Of a stretch of 64,000 bases of DNA, positions 1-13,095 are shown piece by piece. The first letter of the stretch is position 1, and each line of letters starts with the position of its first letter. This stretch comes from Sinonovacula constricta (lineage: Eukaryota; Mollusca; Bivalvia; Cardiida; Solecurtidae). The DNA lies in the NCBI GenBank assembly GCA_007844125.1, contig CM017567.1, positions 34,668,111 through 34,732,110 on the forward strand. The letters are read 5' to 3'. Under the pieces are notes generated by a model. The model was given only the letters and a program-made list of their open reading frames with translations, made no database searches and was not told the origin of the DNA. Made by a program: the position numbers and the translations under genes.

Positions 1-2
1 TC

Positions 3-323
3 TGGGAGTGTTGCAACGTACAGCCATTATGGAAACAACTAAACGATTTCTTCAAAGCAAAATCAATAAACATTACTATAACGAAAGAAAAAGCCCTCCT
101 AGGTATTATCTTAACCTGTCCTTATACAAGTATTAGTAACTCCATTATTATATTAATGAAATACTTTATTTTCAAATGCAAAACGAATCAAGAAAATCCC
201 AATTTTGACGCTTTCTATTACCTTCTACAAAGAAGAATTAAAATAGAAGAAAGAATTGCCCTGGACCATGACAAATATGATGCCCATCGTAAAAAATGGC
301 TAGTACTTAACCCTAAACAATAG
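3..323 (+). pseudogene. LINE-type reverse transcriptase ORF, C-terminal end (cut by window edge)
   Basis: An uninterrupted frame enters from the left edge and runs 106 codons to TAG at 321-323. It begins WECCNVQPLW and later reads KYFIFKCK, NFDAFYYLLQRRIKIEERIA and HRKKW. This layout (Cys-containing start with a W-x-L segment, hydrophobic helix ending in KYxIYKCK-like residues, then an ExxIA helix and a final KKW) is what I know from the extreme C-terminus of L1/Tx1-like non-LTR retrotransposon ORF2 proteins in invertebrates. The polymerase core would lie left of the window. The absence of stops across 106 codons suggests a fairly young insertion, but intactness of the whole element cannot be judged. 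The family call is inferred from pattern memory. Confidence 0.6.
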
Positions 324-554
324 TAAAAGCATATAAATTAAAATTTACAAATACCATACCCAAAAGTAAAAGACAACTGACAGCATAACTTTATGCGTAC
401 TTAATGCGTTTTTTATGCTGATAGAATTAAGACAAATACAAAACAATCAACTTTAAACCTAGTAAAAGTAGTTATATTGGAATGATGAGTCACTAAATAA
501 ACTATTCTATTTTATTATTATACTTTGTAACACATCTAGTGAATGATAGAACGA

Positions 555-660
555 TAGAAAGAGAGAGGGAAGAGAGAGAGGGAGAGAGAGAGAGAGAGGG
601 GTATGTGAGTGCGAGAGAGATTGAAAAGACAGAATGAGGAGAGATGGGATGAGAGAGGGA
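555..660. repeat. GA-rich microsatellite
   Basis: Interrupted (GA)n/(GGGA)n purine tract. It explains the Ser/Leu/His-rich minus-strand reading frame here, which is low-complexity and not a gene. Confidence 0.85.
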
Positions 661-1250
661 TGTATAACCATAGCATGATGATGTAATATAGGAAAGTTCA
701 ATTTTTTCTTAGACATAATATATGTATTGTGACTTTTGATATTGTATGTAGAATAAATTTGCATGATTTGTAACATATGTCATCATGTTGCAGAAATAAA
801 AGATAAAAAAAAAACTTTAGCCATCTTGCCGTTAGACCACTATTTAGCGCAGTTGTGTATAAATTTTGACATTTGCCAATACAATCTACATGATACATAT
901 CATGAAAGCCCCAAAGTTCTGTTTTTAATTCGACAAATTCATATTTAACATTAGCACAAGTATGCAACACAACTTTGTTGTCTGTTAGCATCAAAGCCTA
1001 TTCTAAAACAAAGGCCTAAAAATGTTCTGTTCGGGTCACCCGACCCTTCCTAACAATATGCGCGAACCTTCCGTTTTTAGGTCTGTAGAAAAATGTCGCA
1101 CTTCGAATTGTAGAGGTACGGTAATGAAAAGTTTTTGTTTGTTTACATCAGCCATTTTTGACCTACTTAGGAAATGCTGACTTCCGGGAATACCGCGGTA
1201 AAAGTTTAGACATTATCGGAGGCTTCGATGTCAACATCTGAGAAGGGACC

Positions 1251-1292
1251 ATGGATGATCCTCAAGGACAATTTGTTCCAGTTTTTCAAAGG
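1251..1292 (+). other. Possible translation start / first coding exon
   Basis: GGGACCATGG at 1245-1254 is a near-ideal Kozak context. The frame reads MDDPQGQFVPVFQR and then meets a possible but weak donor (GTTGTT at 1292). About 65 bases upstream is ACTTCCGGG, an ETS-like core promoter motif, followed by GC-rich CCGCGG. If real, this would be the first exon of a plus-strand gene whose later exons I could not recognise; the 32-bp minisatellite would lie in its first intron. No protein family was recognised. Chance occurrence is quite possible. Confidence 0.2.
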
Positions 1293-1719
1293 TTGTTCAT
1301 AATAATTGTTCTGTATTAGCAGGAACCCCTAGTCGCAATATTAAAGCTTGCATTTGCTAGCTAATGGTTAATATGGCAATGCATTATACCACTATGCATT
1401 CCAACTGTTACCATGTTACTAGTCAATCAATCAAGTGGTCATAGGTTTGAGGAGCCAGTACGGATTGAGCCTATTCTACCCAGGAATAACAAATGCCTAT
1501 AATGGAAAAGAAAAAAATCCTACCAACCCTACCTAATCCTGGAGAGCATGTTACCCTAACAACACATTTTTAGGCCTAATCGTGTGTTACGAATCCTGAC
1601 TATGCTGATCAATTTAAACAATAGTAGGTATTGTCAACAAAGCATAAGTATATTTTTGTTTCGTCTATTTTGGTACGCAACATCAGGAAATTAGTGATAG
1701 CATGTAACAGCAATAGTAA

Positions 1720-1741
1720 ATATATATATATATATATATAT
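1720..1741. repeat. (TA)n microsatellite
   Basis: Uninterrupted TA dinucleotides directly left of the 32-bp array. Confidence 0.9.
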
Positions 1742-1744
1742 TCT

Positions 1745-4426
1745 TCAAGGTGTATAATAGTAAGGCAATTATCTCTTCGTGGCGTATTATACAGAAGCTT
1801 TTATCTCTTCATTGTGTATTATACAGAAGCTAATTATCTCTTCATGGTGTATTATACAGAAGATATTAGCTCTTTATGGTGTATTATACAGAAGCTTTTA
1901 TCTTTTCATGGTGTATTATACAGAAGCTATTATCTCTTCATGGTGTATTATACTGAAGCTATTATCTCTTCATGGTGTATTATACAGAACCTTTTATCTC
2001 TTTATGGTGTATTATACAGAAGCTATTATCTCTTCATGGTGTATTATACTAAAGCTATTATCTCTTCATGGTGTATTATACTGAAGCTATTATCTCTTCA
2101 TGGTGTATTATACAGAAGCTATTATCTCTTCATGGTGTTTTATACTGAAGCTATTATCTCTTCATGGTGTATTATACAGAAGCTATTATCTCTTCATGGT
2201 GTATTATACTAAAGCTACTCTCTCTTCATGGTGTATTATAGTAAAACTATTATCGCTTCATGGTGTATTATACTAAAGCTATTATCTCTTAATGGTGTAT
2301 TATACTGAAGCTATTATCTCTTCATGGTGTATTATACTGAAGCTATTATCTCTTCATGGTGTATTATACAGAAGCTATTATATCTTCATGGTTTATAATA
2401 CAGAACCTTTTATCTCTTCATGGTGTTTTATACAGAAGCTATTATCTCTTAATGGTGTATTATACTGAAGCTATTATCTCTTCATGGTGTATTATACTGA
2501 AGCTATTATATCTTCATGGTGTATTATACAGAAGCTATTATCTCTTCATGTTGTATTATACAGAAGCTATTATATCTTCATGGTGTATTATACAGAACCT
2601 TTTATCTCTTTATGGTGTATTATACAGAAGCTATTATCTTTTCATGGTGTATTATACTGAAGCTATTATATCTTCATGGTGTATTATACAGAACCTTTTA
2701 TCTCTTTATGGTGTATTATACTGAAGCTATTATCTCATCATGGTGTATTATACAGAAGCTATTATCTCTTAATGGTGTATTATACTGAAGCTATTATCTC
2801 TTCATGGTGTATTATACTGAAGCTATTATCTCTTCATGGTGTATTATACTGAAGCTATTATCTCTTCATGGTGTATTATACTGAAGCTATTATCTCTTCA
2901 TGGTGTATTATACTTAAGCTATTATATCTTCATGGTGTATAATACAGAACCTTTTATCTCTTCATGGTGTTTTATACAGAAGCTATTATCTCTTCATGGT
3001 GTATTATACAGAAGCTATTATCTCTTCATGGTGTTTTATACAGAAGCTATTATCTCTTAATGGTGTATTATACTGAAGCTATTATCTCTTCATGGTGTAT
3101 TATACTGAAGCTATTATATCTTCATGGTGTATTATACAGAAGCTATTATCTCTTCATGGTGTATTATACAGAACCTTTTATCTCTTTATGGTGTATTATA
3201 CTGAAGCTATTATCTCTTCATGGTGTATTATACAGAAGCTATTATCTCTTAATGGTGTATTATACTGAAGCTATTATCTCTTCATGGTGTATTATACTGA
3301 AGCTATTATATCTTCATGGTGTATTATACAGAAGCTATTATCTCTTCATGGTGTATTATACAGAAGCTATTATCTCTTCATGGTGTATTATACAGAACCT
3401 TTTATCTCTTTATGGTGTATTATACTGAAGCTATTATCTCTTCATGGTGTATTATACAGAAGCTATTATCTCTTAATGGTGTATTATACTGAAGCTATTA
3501 TCTCTTTATGGTGTATTATACTGAAGCTATTATCTCTTTATGGTGTATTATACTGAAGCTATTATCTCTTCATGGTGTATTATACAGAAGCTATTATCTC
3601 TTCATGGTGTATTATACAGAAGCTATTATCTCTTTATGGTGTATTATACTGAAGCTATTATCTCTTTACGGTGTATTATACTGAAGCTATTATCTCTTCA
3701 TGGTGTATTATACAGAAGCTATTATCTCTTAATGGTGTATTATACTGAAGCTATTAACTCTTCATGGTGTATTATACTGAAGCTATTATCTCTTCATGGT
3801 GTATTATACAGAATCTATTATCTCTTCATGGTGTATTATACAGAAGCTATTATATCTTCATGGTGTATTATACAGAACCTTTTATCTCTTTATGGTGTAT
3901 TATACAGAAGCTATTATCTCTTCATGGTGTATTATACTGAAGCTATCATATCTTCATGGTGTATTATACAGAACCTTTTATCTCTTTATGGTGTATTATA
4001 CTGAAGCTATTATCTCTTCATGGTGTATTATACAGAAGCTATTATCTCTTAATGGTGTATTATACTGAAGCTATTATCTCTTCATGGTGTATTATTCTGA
4101 AGCTATTATCTCTTCATGGTGTATTATACAGAATATATTATCTCTTCATGGTGTATTATACAGAAGCTTTTATCTCTTCATGGTGTATTATACAGAAGCT
4201 TTTATCTCTTCATGGTGTATTATACAGAATCTATTATCTTTTCATGGTGTATTATACAGAAGCCTTATCTCTTCATGGTGTATTATACAGAAGCTTTTAT
4301 CTCTTCATGGTGTATTATACAGAAGCTTTTATCTCTTCATGGTGTATTATACTGAAGCTATTATCTCTTCATGGTGTATAACAGAGAAGCTTTTATCTCT
4401 TCTTCAATATGTGTATAATAGAGAAT
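1745..4426. repeat. 32-bp minisatellite array, about 83 copies
   Basis: The unit, starting from ATGGTGTATTATACAGAAGC and ending TATTATCTCTTC, is repeated head to tail with few changes. Recurrent variants (ACTGAAGC for ACAGAAGC; TATATC for TATCTC; GAACCTTTTATCTCTTTATGG; TCTTAATGG) occur in repeating combinations, so there is higher-order structure. TGTATTATACA in each unit is a palindrome with a one-base centre. The unit length (32 = 2 mod 3) cycles through all frames and contains no stop in the common variant, which produces overlapping LFMVYYTEAIISSWCII-type frames in every phase. These are not coding. Confidence 0.95.
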
Positions 4427-4954
4427 AGGTAAATAAAAAAGGTCGTAACAAAATTACCACATATATCTAAATATAAACTACCTCTCGACAAAGGCAAACA
4501 TGGTAAATGTAAATGTGACAAAAACAGAGAGACAAGACATAGCACACACACACAATCAGCAGTTATTGCCTTGGAAAGGTTCAGTCGGCAAAAGGACGGA
4601 TTAGGCAGCTTAAACCTGATTTGTGGAGCGCACCAAGCTCGCACTTCCTGAAGGCTTTTTCTATCAAACAAACAGTATAAATAAAAATATCCCGTCAAAG
4701 TGAGACAACTAACAGTAAGCACCTGCATCGATATATAAAAACAGAAAAAATAAACTTATATACAAACAAAGTAACTAGTAATAAAATAAACTATCAACAT
4801 GTGTACAATACATACATTAGATAAAAGCCTCGGCAACCTAAAAATTCCAAATGATAGATTAGTTTGAAATAAAACAGCCTAAGCAATGACGTATAATAAG
4901 GACAATAAAATGACGTCATACAATGTCGTGGTGTCATATGCCAATTGGCATATT
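4427..4954. other. AT-rich spacer, nothing recognised
   Basis: Unique-looking sequence between the 32-bp array and the transposase remnant. A short (CA)n occurs near 4541-4551. No coding frame has family resemblance. Confidence 0.5.
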
Positions 4955-5831
4955 TTATAATAAAGGTTCAAAATATCCCGAACTGTTTTTACCTTGATAT
5001 TTCGTCATATGACCCTTCAAGCGAATTACACTGGCTAAACGTCTGGGGATTGATTTGTAGAGGCTCTGGATATACGCTGCAGGTGTAGACTTCCAAACTA
5101 ACTCCAGGCGGTCAAAAAGCTCGTCGAGTGTTTTTATGTTGTGAGCACTAGCCTGCAGCTTTCTTTTTAAAAACTACCACACATTTTCAATGATGTTTAA
5201 GTATGGCGACTGGGCTGGGCAACTTATTGTCTTTAACCTATTACCGGCCATGTATCTTTGCCCCACATTTGCGCGGTGGACGGGGGCATTGTCATCTTGA
5301 AATACAGTCATTGGAAGAGAAATGTCTGGCTATAACTGGCCAAAGATGTTCGTCGAGAACCTGAATATATTTCTCCGCATTGATAATTCCGTCAACCTTC
5401 GCTATTGTACCGACGCCATGGAAACAAATACACCCCAATACCATAACTTTTACCGGGCAATGCTCGCGTCGTTTCACAAGGTCCGCTCTCCAACCTTCTT
5501 CCCGTTTCTCCCAAACATAAACACGGCGATCCTTTCCAAGACAAACATGACTTTCGTCAGAAAAAATAACATACCTCCAAAGGTTCTCTACAGTCCTCCT
5601 TCTCTTACCCCGGCACCATTCAACCCGCTTCCTCCTGTTCCTCACCTTGATGTCAACCTTCTTATAAACAACCTTTCGATAACCAGAAATATTCAGTCTC
5701 CTTGTCACAGTCCTTGCACTCACTTTCACTTTCCGTGTCTCAATAAATCTGGCCGTAATTTCCTTCAAAGGAGACTTTCTGTCACTATTTACAAGCCTCC
5801 CTAATATGCGCGCACCTCCGCTGTCGATCAA
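4955..5831 (-). pseudogene. Tc1/mariner-family transposase remnant (DD34E)
   Basis: Transposases of this family cut and paste their element at TA sites. On the minus strand the frame from 5831 shows an HTH-like segment (SARTVTRRLNISGYRK) and the first catalytic Asp in IFSDESHVCLG. Near 5320 the reading switches by an indel to a second frame with TVFQDDNAPVHRAN (second Asp) and SPYLNIIENVW (catalytic Glu). Counting from the Asp of DN to the Glu of IEN gives 34 intervening residues, the DD34E signature of Tc1. A TAG at 5174-5176 follows ENVW, and the frame then continues to TAA at 4955-4957. The expected N-terminal HTH region upstream of 5831 is interrupted by stops. One frameshift plus one stop make it inactive. 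Terminal inverted repeats were not found. The plus-strand frame over 5322-5804 is a shadow. Confidence 0.9.
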
Positions 5832-7365
5832 ACACTGCCTTGGTTTTTATTTTCAAATTCTCGCGCTACCAGTATGATTAAACTTTTTACAATTTAATCC
5901 GCTGTAGATCTAGGATTATCCAATAGATCACTTATAGCACTGCTGCTACATCTTTACAATGATCGATTTGACACTAAGGGTCAATTCACGCCCCTTTCGA
6001 CCCGTGTTTAAGAAAATGTCACACGCGAGATTGTTTACAAACACACGACTAAAATTTACATGTACATCGATTCCTGGAACTGTGATCTATTTTAGACATA
6101 ATGACGTAACATTCAGTACATTCAGTTTTCTATTATTAGCTTTCAAATAGAGCGCCTAACTAGAGTGTCGCGATGACGTAACGCAAGTAACGAATATAAG
6201 TGGCCACGTAATGTAATTCCTCTTTAATGTGCATAATAGTGAATACTTGGTTAGTGTATTTATAGGATTTGGTAGGAGAGAATTTATTTTAGAGATAGAT
6301 TTAAAATGACAAACACGTATTTTGATTAACTGTTTTTAACAATAACATAGTCATAGTAACTTTTTTATCATACCATATGTTTTATAAACAAAAGTATTGT
6401 TTAATGTTAGCATTGACCACTGTATAATTATCGTCGTACTTGTTTGAATTATCTATGATGATTTTGCATTACAATATCAACTTATAAACTTGAATTTGTA
6501 AAAGACAACTAACCTCTAAACCAAAAAATTACCATAAAATAAACTAATTTTTAGAAATCTAGGTCAAAGCCATTCTGTGTTGATTTGCATCTTGAAATAT
6601 TATAGCGATCGAGTGTAAGTATTGTGTTTTCATGCGCACTTAATAAAAAAGCAAAATTACTAAAATTAACAAATTACGATGCATAAAAAAGTGAATAAAT
6701 TTCAACTTACTCATAGCCAAAGTTTCTAAAACATCATAGTAGGTGCATCACCGTATTACTAAAATCAAAATGTTCCATGGATGGGTGGGGTAAGCTGCAG
6801 AGTCAACATATTTCGCAGGACCATTGGACAGTCTCATTTTACACTGTTCTCCGCAATCGAAACCAAGAAAAACTTTTATAAATGCACGTACTTTCATCCC
6901 ACTATCTCACATTCAATTGTAGATGTACACGTTTGCCTTTTTATATGAATAACACTACCGTCTGTTGCTCGTGTTTACAAACTGACAGATAAATTCATGA
7001 CGTGTAGTTTTCGAAGAAATTTACGTCATCAAATATGATGTCATATGAAAAAAGGGGGTTTAAATCCTTTAAAACTAGTGTATTTTATAAGCTGTTGTGT
7101 CCCTTAAAATGTTTTTTTTTTACGATTTGACGACGTTTGGAATTTCCTGTGCGACATGGAATCTATGCATTTAAAATCGTCAGCACGCGTGGCAAAATTA
7201 CATACTGGTGTTTGAAGAAGCAAATGTGGAGATCATGATATCGTTTTCTGTAAGTGTCGGCGGAAGACCTCAGACAATCATCTAGGTAGAATCACCAGCT
7301 ATCTACAGGTCAGTTGAAAAACAAAATGTTTACATAGAATTTTTAGCCCGGGATATGGCCTGCAT
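5832..7365. other. Non-coding, nothing recognised
   Basis: AT-rich with scattered ACGTCAT-type motifs. No conserved coding frame, tandem repeat or SINE similarity was seen. It should contain the 5' end of the Tc1-like element, whose boundary I could not locate. Confidence 0.5.
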
Positions 7366-10056
7366 AGGTGCTCCATTGATGTCATGGCTATGGGTGTCCC
7401 AGTGAAGTCTACACTTTTGGTGTCCCAGTGGGGTCTTAACCTATTGAAGTCTCAATAATGGGTGCTCCAATAAAACATTGACAATGTGTGCTCTATTGAA
7501 GTCTTCACAATGAGTGCTCTAGTGAAGTCTTGACAATGGGTGCTCTAGTGAAGTCCTGACAAAGGTGCCCCCATGAAGTCTTGACAATGGGTGCTCTAGT
7601 GAAGTCCTGACAAAGGTGCCCCCATGAAGTCTTGACAATAAGTGCTCTAGTGAAGTCTTGACAATGGGTGCTCTAGTGAAGTCCTGACAAAGGTGCCCCC
7701 ATGAAGTCTTGACAATGGGTGCATTAGTGAAGTCCTGACAAAGGTGCCCCCATGAAGTCTTGACAATGGGTGCTCTAGTGAAGTCCTGGCAATGAGTGCT
7801 CTAGTGAAGTCCTGACGAAGGTGCCCCGATGAAGTCTTGACAATGGGTGCTCCAATAAAACATTGACAATGGGTGCTCTAGTGGAGTCTTGACAACTGGT
7901 TCTCTAGTGAATTCTTAACAAAGGTGCTCTAGTGAAGTCTTAACAATTTGAGTTTCAGTTAAGCTTTGACAAAGGGTGCTCTAGTGAAGTCTTTACAAAG
8001 GCGTTCTAGTAAGGTCTTGACAGTGGGTGCTCTAGCGAAGTCTTGACTACTGCTGAAGTCTTGGCAAATGTGTTCCTGCTCCAGAGAAGCCTTGACATTG
8101 GGTGCTCCAGTGTAAGTCTTGACAATGGGTGCTCCAGAGTACGCATGACACTCGGTGCTCAAGAGAACGCTTGACAATCGGTGCTCTAGTGAAGTCTTGA
8201 CAATGGGTGCTCTAGCGAAGTCTTGACAATGGATGCTCGAGTGATGAAGCCTTGACCAAGGTGCTTTAGTGAAATTTTGACAAAGGGGCTCTAGTGAAGT
8301 CCTGACAAAGGTGCCCCAATTAAGTCTTGACAATGGGTGCTCCAATGAGGTCTTGACAATGGGTGCTCTAGTGAAGTCTTGACAACGGGTGCTCTGGTGA
8401 TTTCTTGACAAAGGTGCTCTAGTGAAGTCTTGACAATGGGTGCTCTAGTGAAGTCTTGACAAAGGTGCTCTAGTAAAGTCTTGACAGTGGGTGCTCTAGT
8501 GAAGTCTTGACAATGGGTGCTCTAGTAAAGTCTTGACAGTGGGTGCTCTAGTGAAGTCTTGACAATGGGTGCTCTAGTGAAGTCTTGACAGTGGGTGCTC
8601 TAGCGATGTCTTGACAATGGGTGTTCTAGTGATGATGTATTGACAAAGGGGCTTCTGCTTCACAGAAACCTTTACATTGGGTGCTTTTGCACATTCTTGA
8701 CAATGGATGCTCCAGAGAACGCATGACACTCGGTGCTCCAGAGAACGTTTGACTATCGGTGCTCTAGTAAAGTCTTGACAATGGGTGCTCTAGTGATGAA
8801 GTCTTGACAAAGGTGCTCGAAAGAAGCTTTGACAATGGATGCCCTAAAGAAGCTTTGACAATGGGTGCTCTAGTGTAGTCTTGACAATAGGTGCTCTAGT
8901 GAAGTCTTGACAATGGGTGCTCTAGTGAAGTCATGACAATGGATGCTCTAGTAAAGTCTTGACAATGGATGATCTGGTGAAATCTTGACAGTGGATGCGC
9001 CAGTGACGTCTTGACTATGGGTGCCCTAGTAATGTCTAGACAATGGGTGATCTGGTGAAATCTTGACAATGGGTGATCTAGTGAAGTCTTGACAATGGCT
9101 GCTCTAGTGAAGTCATGACAATGGGTGCTCCAGTGAAGTCTTGACAAAAGTGCTCCGGAGAAACATTGACAGTGGATGCTCCAGTGACGTCTTGACGATG
9201 GGTGCCCTAGTAATGTCTAGACAATGGGTGCTCCATTGAAGTATTGACAATGGGTGCTCTAATGTAGTATTGAAAAAAGTGCTCTAGAGAAGCCTTGACA
9301 ATGGGTGCTCCAGTGAAATCTTGACAGTGGGTAATATAGTGAAGTCTTGACAATAGCCGCTATAGTGAAGTCTTGACAAAGGTTCTCCGGAGAAACCTTG
9401 ACAGAGGATGCTGGAGTGACTTCTTGACAATGGGTGCTCTAGTGAAGTCTTTACAATGGGTGCTCTAGTGTAGTCTTGACAGAGGTGCTCCAGAGAGGCT
9501 TTAACAATGGGTGCTCCAGTTAAATCTTGACAGTGGGTGATCTAGTGAAGTCTTGACAATGGCTGCTCTAGTGAAGTCTTGACAAAGGTGCTCCGGAGAA
9601 ACCTTGACAGTGGATGCTCCAGTGACTTCTTGACAACGGGTGCTCTAGTGAAGTGTTGACAATGGGTGCTAAAGTGAAATTATGACAAAAGTGCTCTAGT
9701 GAAGTCTTAACAACGAGTGCTTTAGTGAAGTCTTGATGATGGGTGCTGTAGTGACGTCTTGACAAAGGTGCTCCAGAGAAGCCTAGACCACTTCTGCTCT
9801 AGAGAAGCCATGACCGTAGGTGCTTCAGTGGAGACTTGGTTGCTATTTATGCTGTAGGGGAGTCTTAAGCATGGTTGCTGTATTGAAATCTTGGTAATAG
9901 GGAAGCCAGTTAATTCTTCACCATGAGTGTCACAGGGAAGTCTTGGCGGTGGGTGTATACATCGAAGTCTTGGCGTTTGGTGAACCAGTGAAGTCTTGAT
10001 CATGGGTGCCTCAGTGAAATCTGGGTCATAGGTGCTCCAGTGGAGTCTTTGCTATA
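7366..10056. repeat. 26-bp minisatellite array, about 100 copies
   Basis: The consensus starts TGCTCTAGTGAAGTCTTGAC and ends AATGGG (26 bp), with common 25-bp (…AAAGG) and longer variants. Divergence rises at both ends, especially after about 9780 where units are barely recognisable. The minus-strand frames rich in LSRLHWSTHCQDFTRAPIVK are products of this stop-free unit and are not genes. Confidence 0.95.
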
Positions 10057-13000
10057 TAGAACTACTTAAATGGGTGTCAAAAGCTGAACATGATGATATC
10101 GTGGCTAATGAAGCAGACTTACGTGATTATAAAACTGAATTTCTGCACCTGTAATCTAAACTCTGTTGATGTCGTGTGTTGATATGTTTTGTTTTTGTTT
10201 TGTTGGATTGTTTGTTGTTGTTTGCAATCGATGATATAGAGCTGTTTACAAAGAAAGGAAAGACAGCAGGGCAGTAAACATTATTATTTTTCTTGTATGT
10301 CCTATACAAACTTGCACTTTTATTTATTTTAAATGAAAAGATTTATGTTTCGTAGCATCATCAGATTATAGTTACTTTATAAATGTTTCTGAAATCTCGA
10401 ACAGAATATAAGATTTTGGTTTCTGCTTTCATATTATTCAATTGAGTTAACATTAATCAATAGGCATTCACAATTTAGTTATAATTTAAAAATTAAAACT
10501 TCTTTCTTTTACATTTAAAGACCAAGTTTTGGAGCTGAAAGGTTTCTGTTGATCATAAATCATTATTATTTCAAATTCATGTTTACACTTTCATGGAGTG
10601 GTACGAAACATGCGGGAACGAAATTGCAATTCATTTAACATATGCCACTGTCAAAATGTTGGCCTCATTGGATTTTTTTTTACCTGCATAAGTGCTTTTC
10701 CCTTACGCGGTTTTCAGGCTTAGCTTCCATTTTTGTGAAAGGAATCAATATTTTCACAATGACAACATGTTATTTATGGAAATGTCAACATTATATAATG
10801 AGCAAAATTAACTACCGGAGTACCAGCGAGGACTATCCGAAATCGACAACTAGATCAAATATATTGACCATCTCCTCTTCCTGTAAACACTAGCAATCAC
10901 TAATGACACAAGCATAGTTGAGTTGTTTAAGATGTGAAAGTTTCCTCACTATACTACACTCACATATGTAGGCTAAAGAATTGACTGAATATTTTACATT
11001 TCGAGTCTGCTTGGAATCATCAAAATGGCTGCCTCTTTTCCCGTGCTTTTTGTTGTTTACAGTCAGTCTCAATGAGCGATATTTTTATAGGCGGAATATT
11101 CCATTATGGCTTATTGAATTTATTATTCTTGCCTGAACATGTGTTTTCCCAGTTTCGTTCTTTAACCATTTCCATTATCACTACGCTTGGTAATTTTAAC
11201 AGGTACATAGCTTAACTTTAATAACTAAGATATGGCGCTACTTGTTCTCCGGCATACGTCTGTTGCAACACCTACCACTCTTTATTTATATAAGGTATGT
11301 TCCTTCATCAAAGCCATTCATTCATAAATGTTTGTCTTCTTCCACGTTGCAATAATGTAAATTTTAGCATACGTTTCATTTGTACGTCATTTTACTTTGC
11401 AATAACATCACCACTCACCATCATTTTTATTGAAAAAGTTATGAATAGGAAAACAACAATTATTCTTGCAGCAATGGCACCAATTAATCCGCGTACGAAA
11501 TATTTGATGCTGCATTGTTCGGTTCAGAATGTAAAAAAGCAACATGATTCCAATAGGCCCTCGACGAAGAGCTTCGCTCGACGCAATAAAAAATGACACA
11601 ACAGGATTTCCTTTTATGAAATAATAAAACTCTTCCCATAAGGTTGAAGCCTATTTAGGAAAGGTGTTTTGCTTGCGAGTATCGTTTGGACGTGAATGAT
11701 AGCGTCAGACAAACCAACCAAATGTTGATTGGTTCGACTCACCATATCGTAAATAAAATTGATTATTTTTTTATATAAATACACTACAGCACATTTTATA
11801 TCAAGATATAGAGAAATAATTGTCAAAGTGAAAGGTCACATTGTTAGCTTAACGACTGTCTTGCTTGCCTTGCGAGCTATTCATTGATATCATGGCGTTC
11901 AACACATGTCTTGCTTATTCGACATTTCATTGAAATCAGGGCGTTTAACAAATGTTTTGCTTACGGGACATTTTATTGAAAAAAGGGCATTGATCAATCT
12001 TTAAGTTATCTTGGTAATATTTCTCCTGCTATTTGAATTTTTTATACCACATCTTAACTGTTTTTAAGCAGGGCAGAACAATGAAAGAATATTTAGTATA
12101 TCATAGAGGTCATTTATTTACACACTTCCATCTGTACATTATCTCATATATATATATATAAATATGTACAACAACATTTCTCTTTGTATAAATTTTTTGT
12201 AAAGTGACTATGGGGGTATATAATAATGTCAGTTCTTGAGCATTATGTACAAAATGCAAATGCATAAACCAACAACATATAAATAGGACAAACATAATTC
12301 AATGAGGCCAATGGCTAGGGGAACTTGATGCACTAGAATCGTCATAACCATGGTATGCAAGGAATGGAAATGATACACAATTCAAATATTTAAGTTTAAA
12401 CATATATGTTGTAGCAGCGTGGGTGTCAGGAGAAATGACAAATACCAACTTCAGTGTCTGATGTTTTAAAAGGGGCACACAAAAATTAGAGACATAATAT
12501 CATCAGATAATTAAAAATAATATGAAATGGCCATAGGCTGTTCACATGATATATATTATAAACAAGAATGGCCACTTTGTGTCACAATTCTAATAATATT
12601 AAGTTGAAAATGGTAAAAATGATTTGATGAAAGTTCAGCTCTTCCATAAAAAAACAATCATGGTTAAATCAAAGTGATCTTTAAAAGCACATTTACTTAC
12701 ATATTTTGTAAGTGATTGATCATGTATGATGCCTCTGCTATAAGATGAACGATTGTCTGGGTCCAAAGGTAAAATAACTATAAAAGAGGAGTTTCTGGTT
12801 GGCCAATTTAAAGTTGCTACTTAATAATCTGACCAATCAAAGGCTTGGATTTTGTCTCAGCTTAAACCTTTAAAAGCTACTGTCAGAATTGCAAGTTTGG
12901 AACCTTTCAACTGACAGGTTTAAGTATTAGACCTTAAGGTTTTAGTTTGTTGGCAAAGGAGTAAACACTAAAGGTTTTTATCAACATTTTGCAATCACAA

Positions 13001-13095
13001 GGATTTTATATTATTACTATGAAAAAGACTCAATTTATCTTAAATACCTCTCCATCAAACACCAACACATTCATTCTTAATACAAATGTAACATT

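Larger units (their letters stand above)
324..1744. other. Non-coding flank with one possible first exon
   Basis: Apart from the GA microsatellite and a (TA)n tract at 1720-1741, nothing repetitive is seen. The stretch around 1020-1290 is less AT-rich than its surroundings and holds a possible start codon, entered separately. No other coding signal was found. Confidence 0.5.

Noticed and set aside
1745..4426. CRISPR-like regular repeat
   Set aside because: No unique spacers; units are contiguous. The host is a eukaryote with spliced MED1.
1631..4428. Overlapping plus-strand frames of up to 193 codons (VYYTEAIISSWCII repeats)
   Set aside because: They follow exactly from a stop-free 32-bp repeat read in all three frames; no start context, splice sites or family resemblance.
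5322..5804. 160-codon plus-strand frame
   Set aside because: Antisense shadow of the Tc1-like transposase; the minus strand carries the recognisable catalytic motifs.
7959..10003. Minus-strand frames rich in SRLHWSTHCQDFTRAP
   Set aside because: Products of the 26-bp minisatellite; the same peptide appears in shifted frames with every unit-length change.
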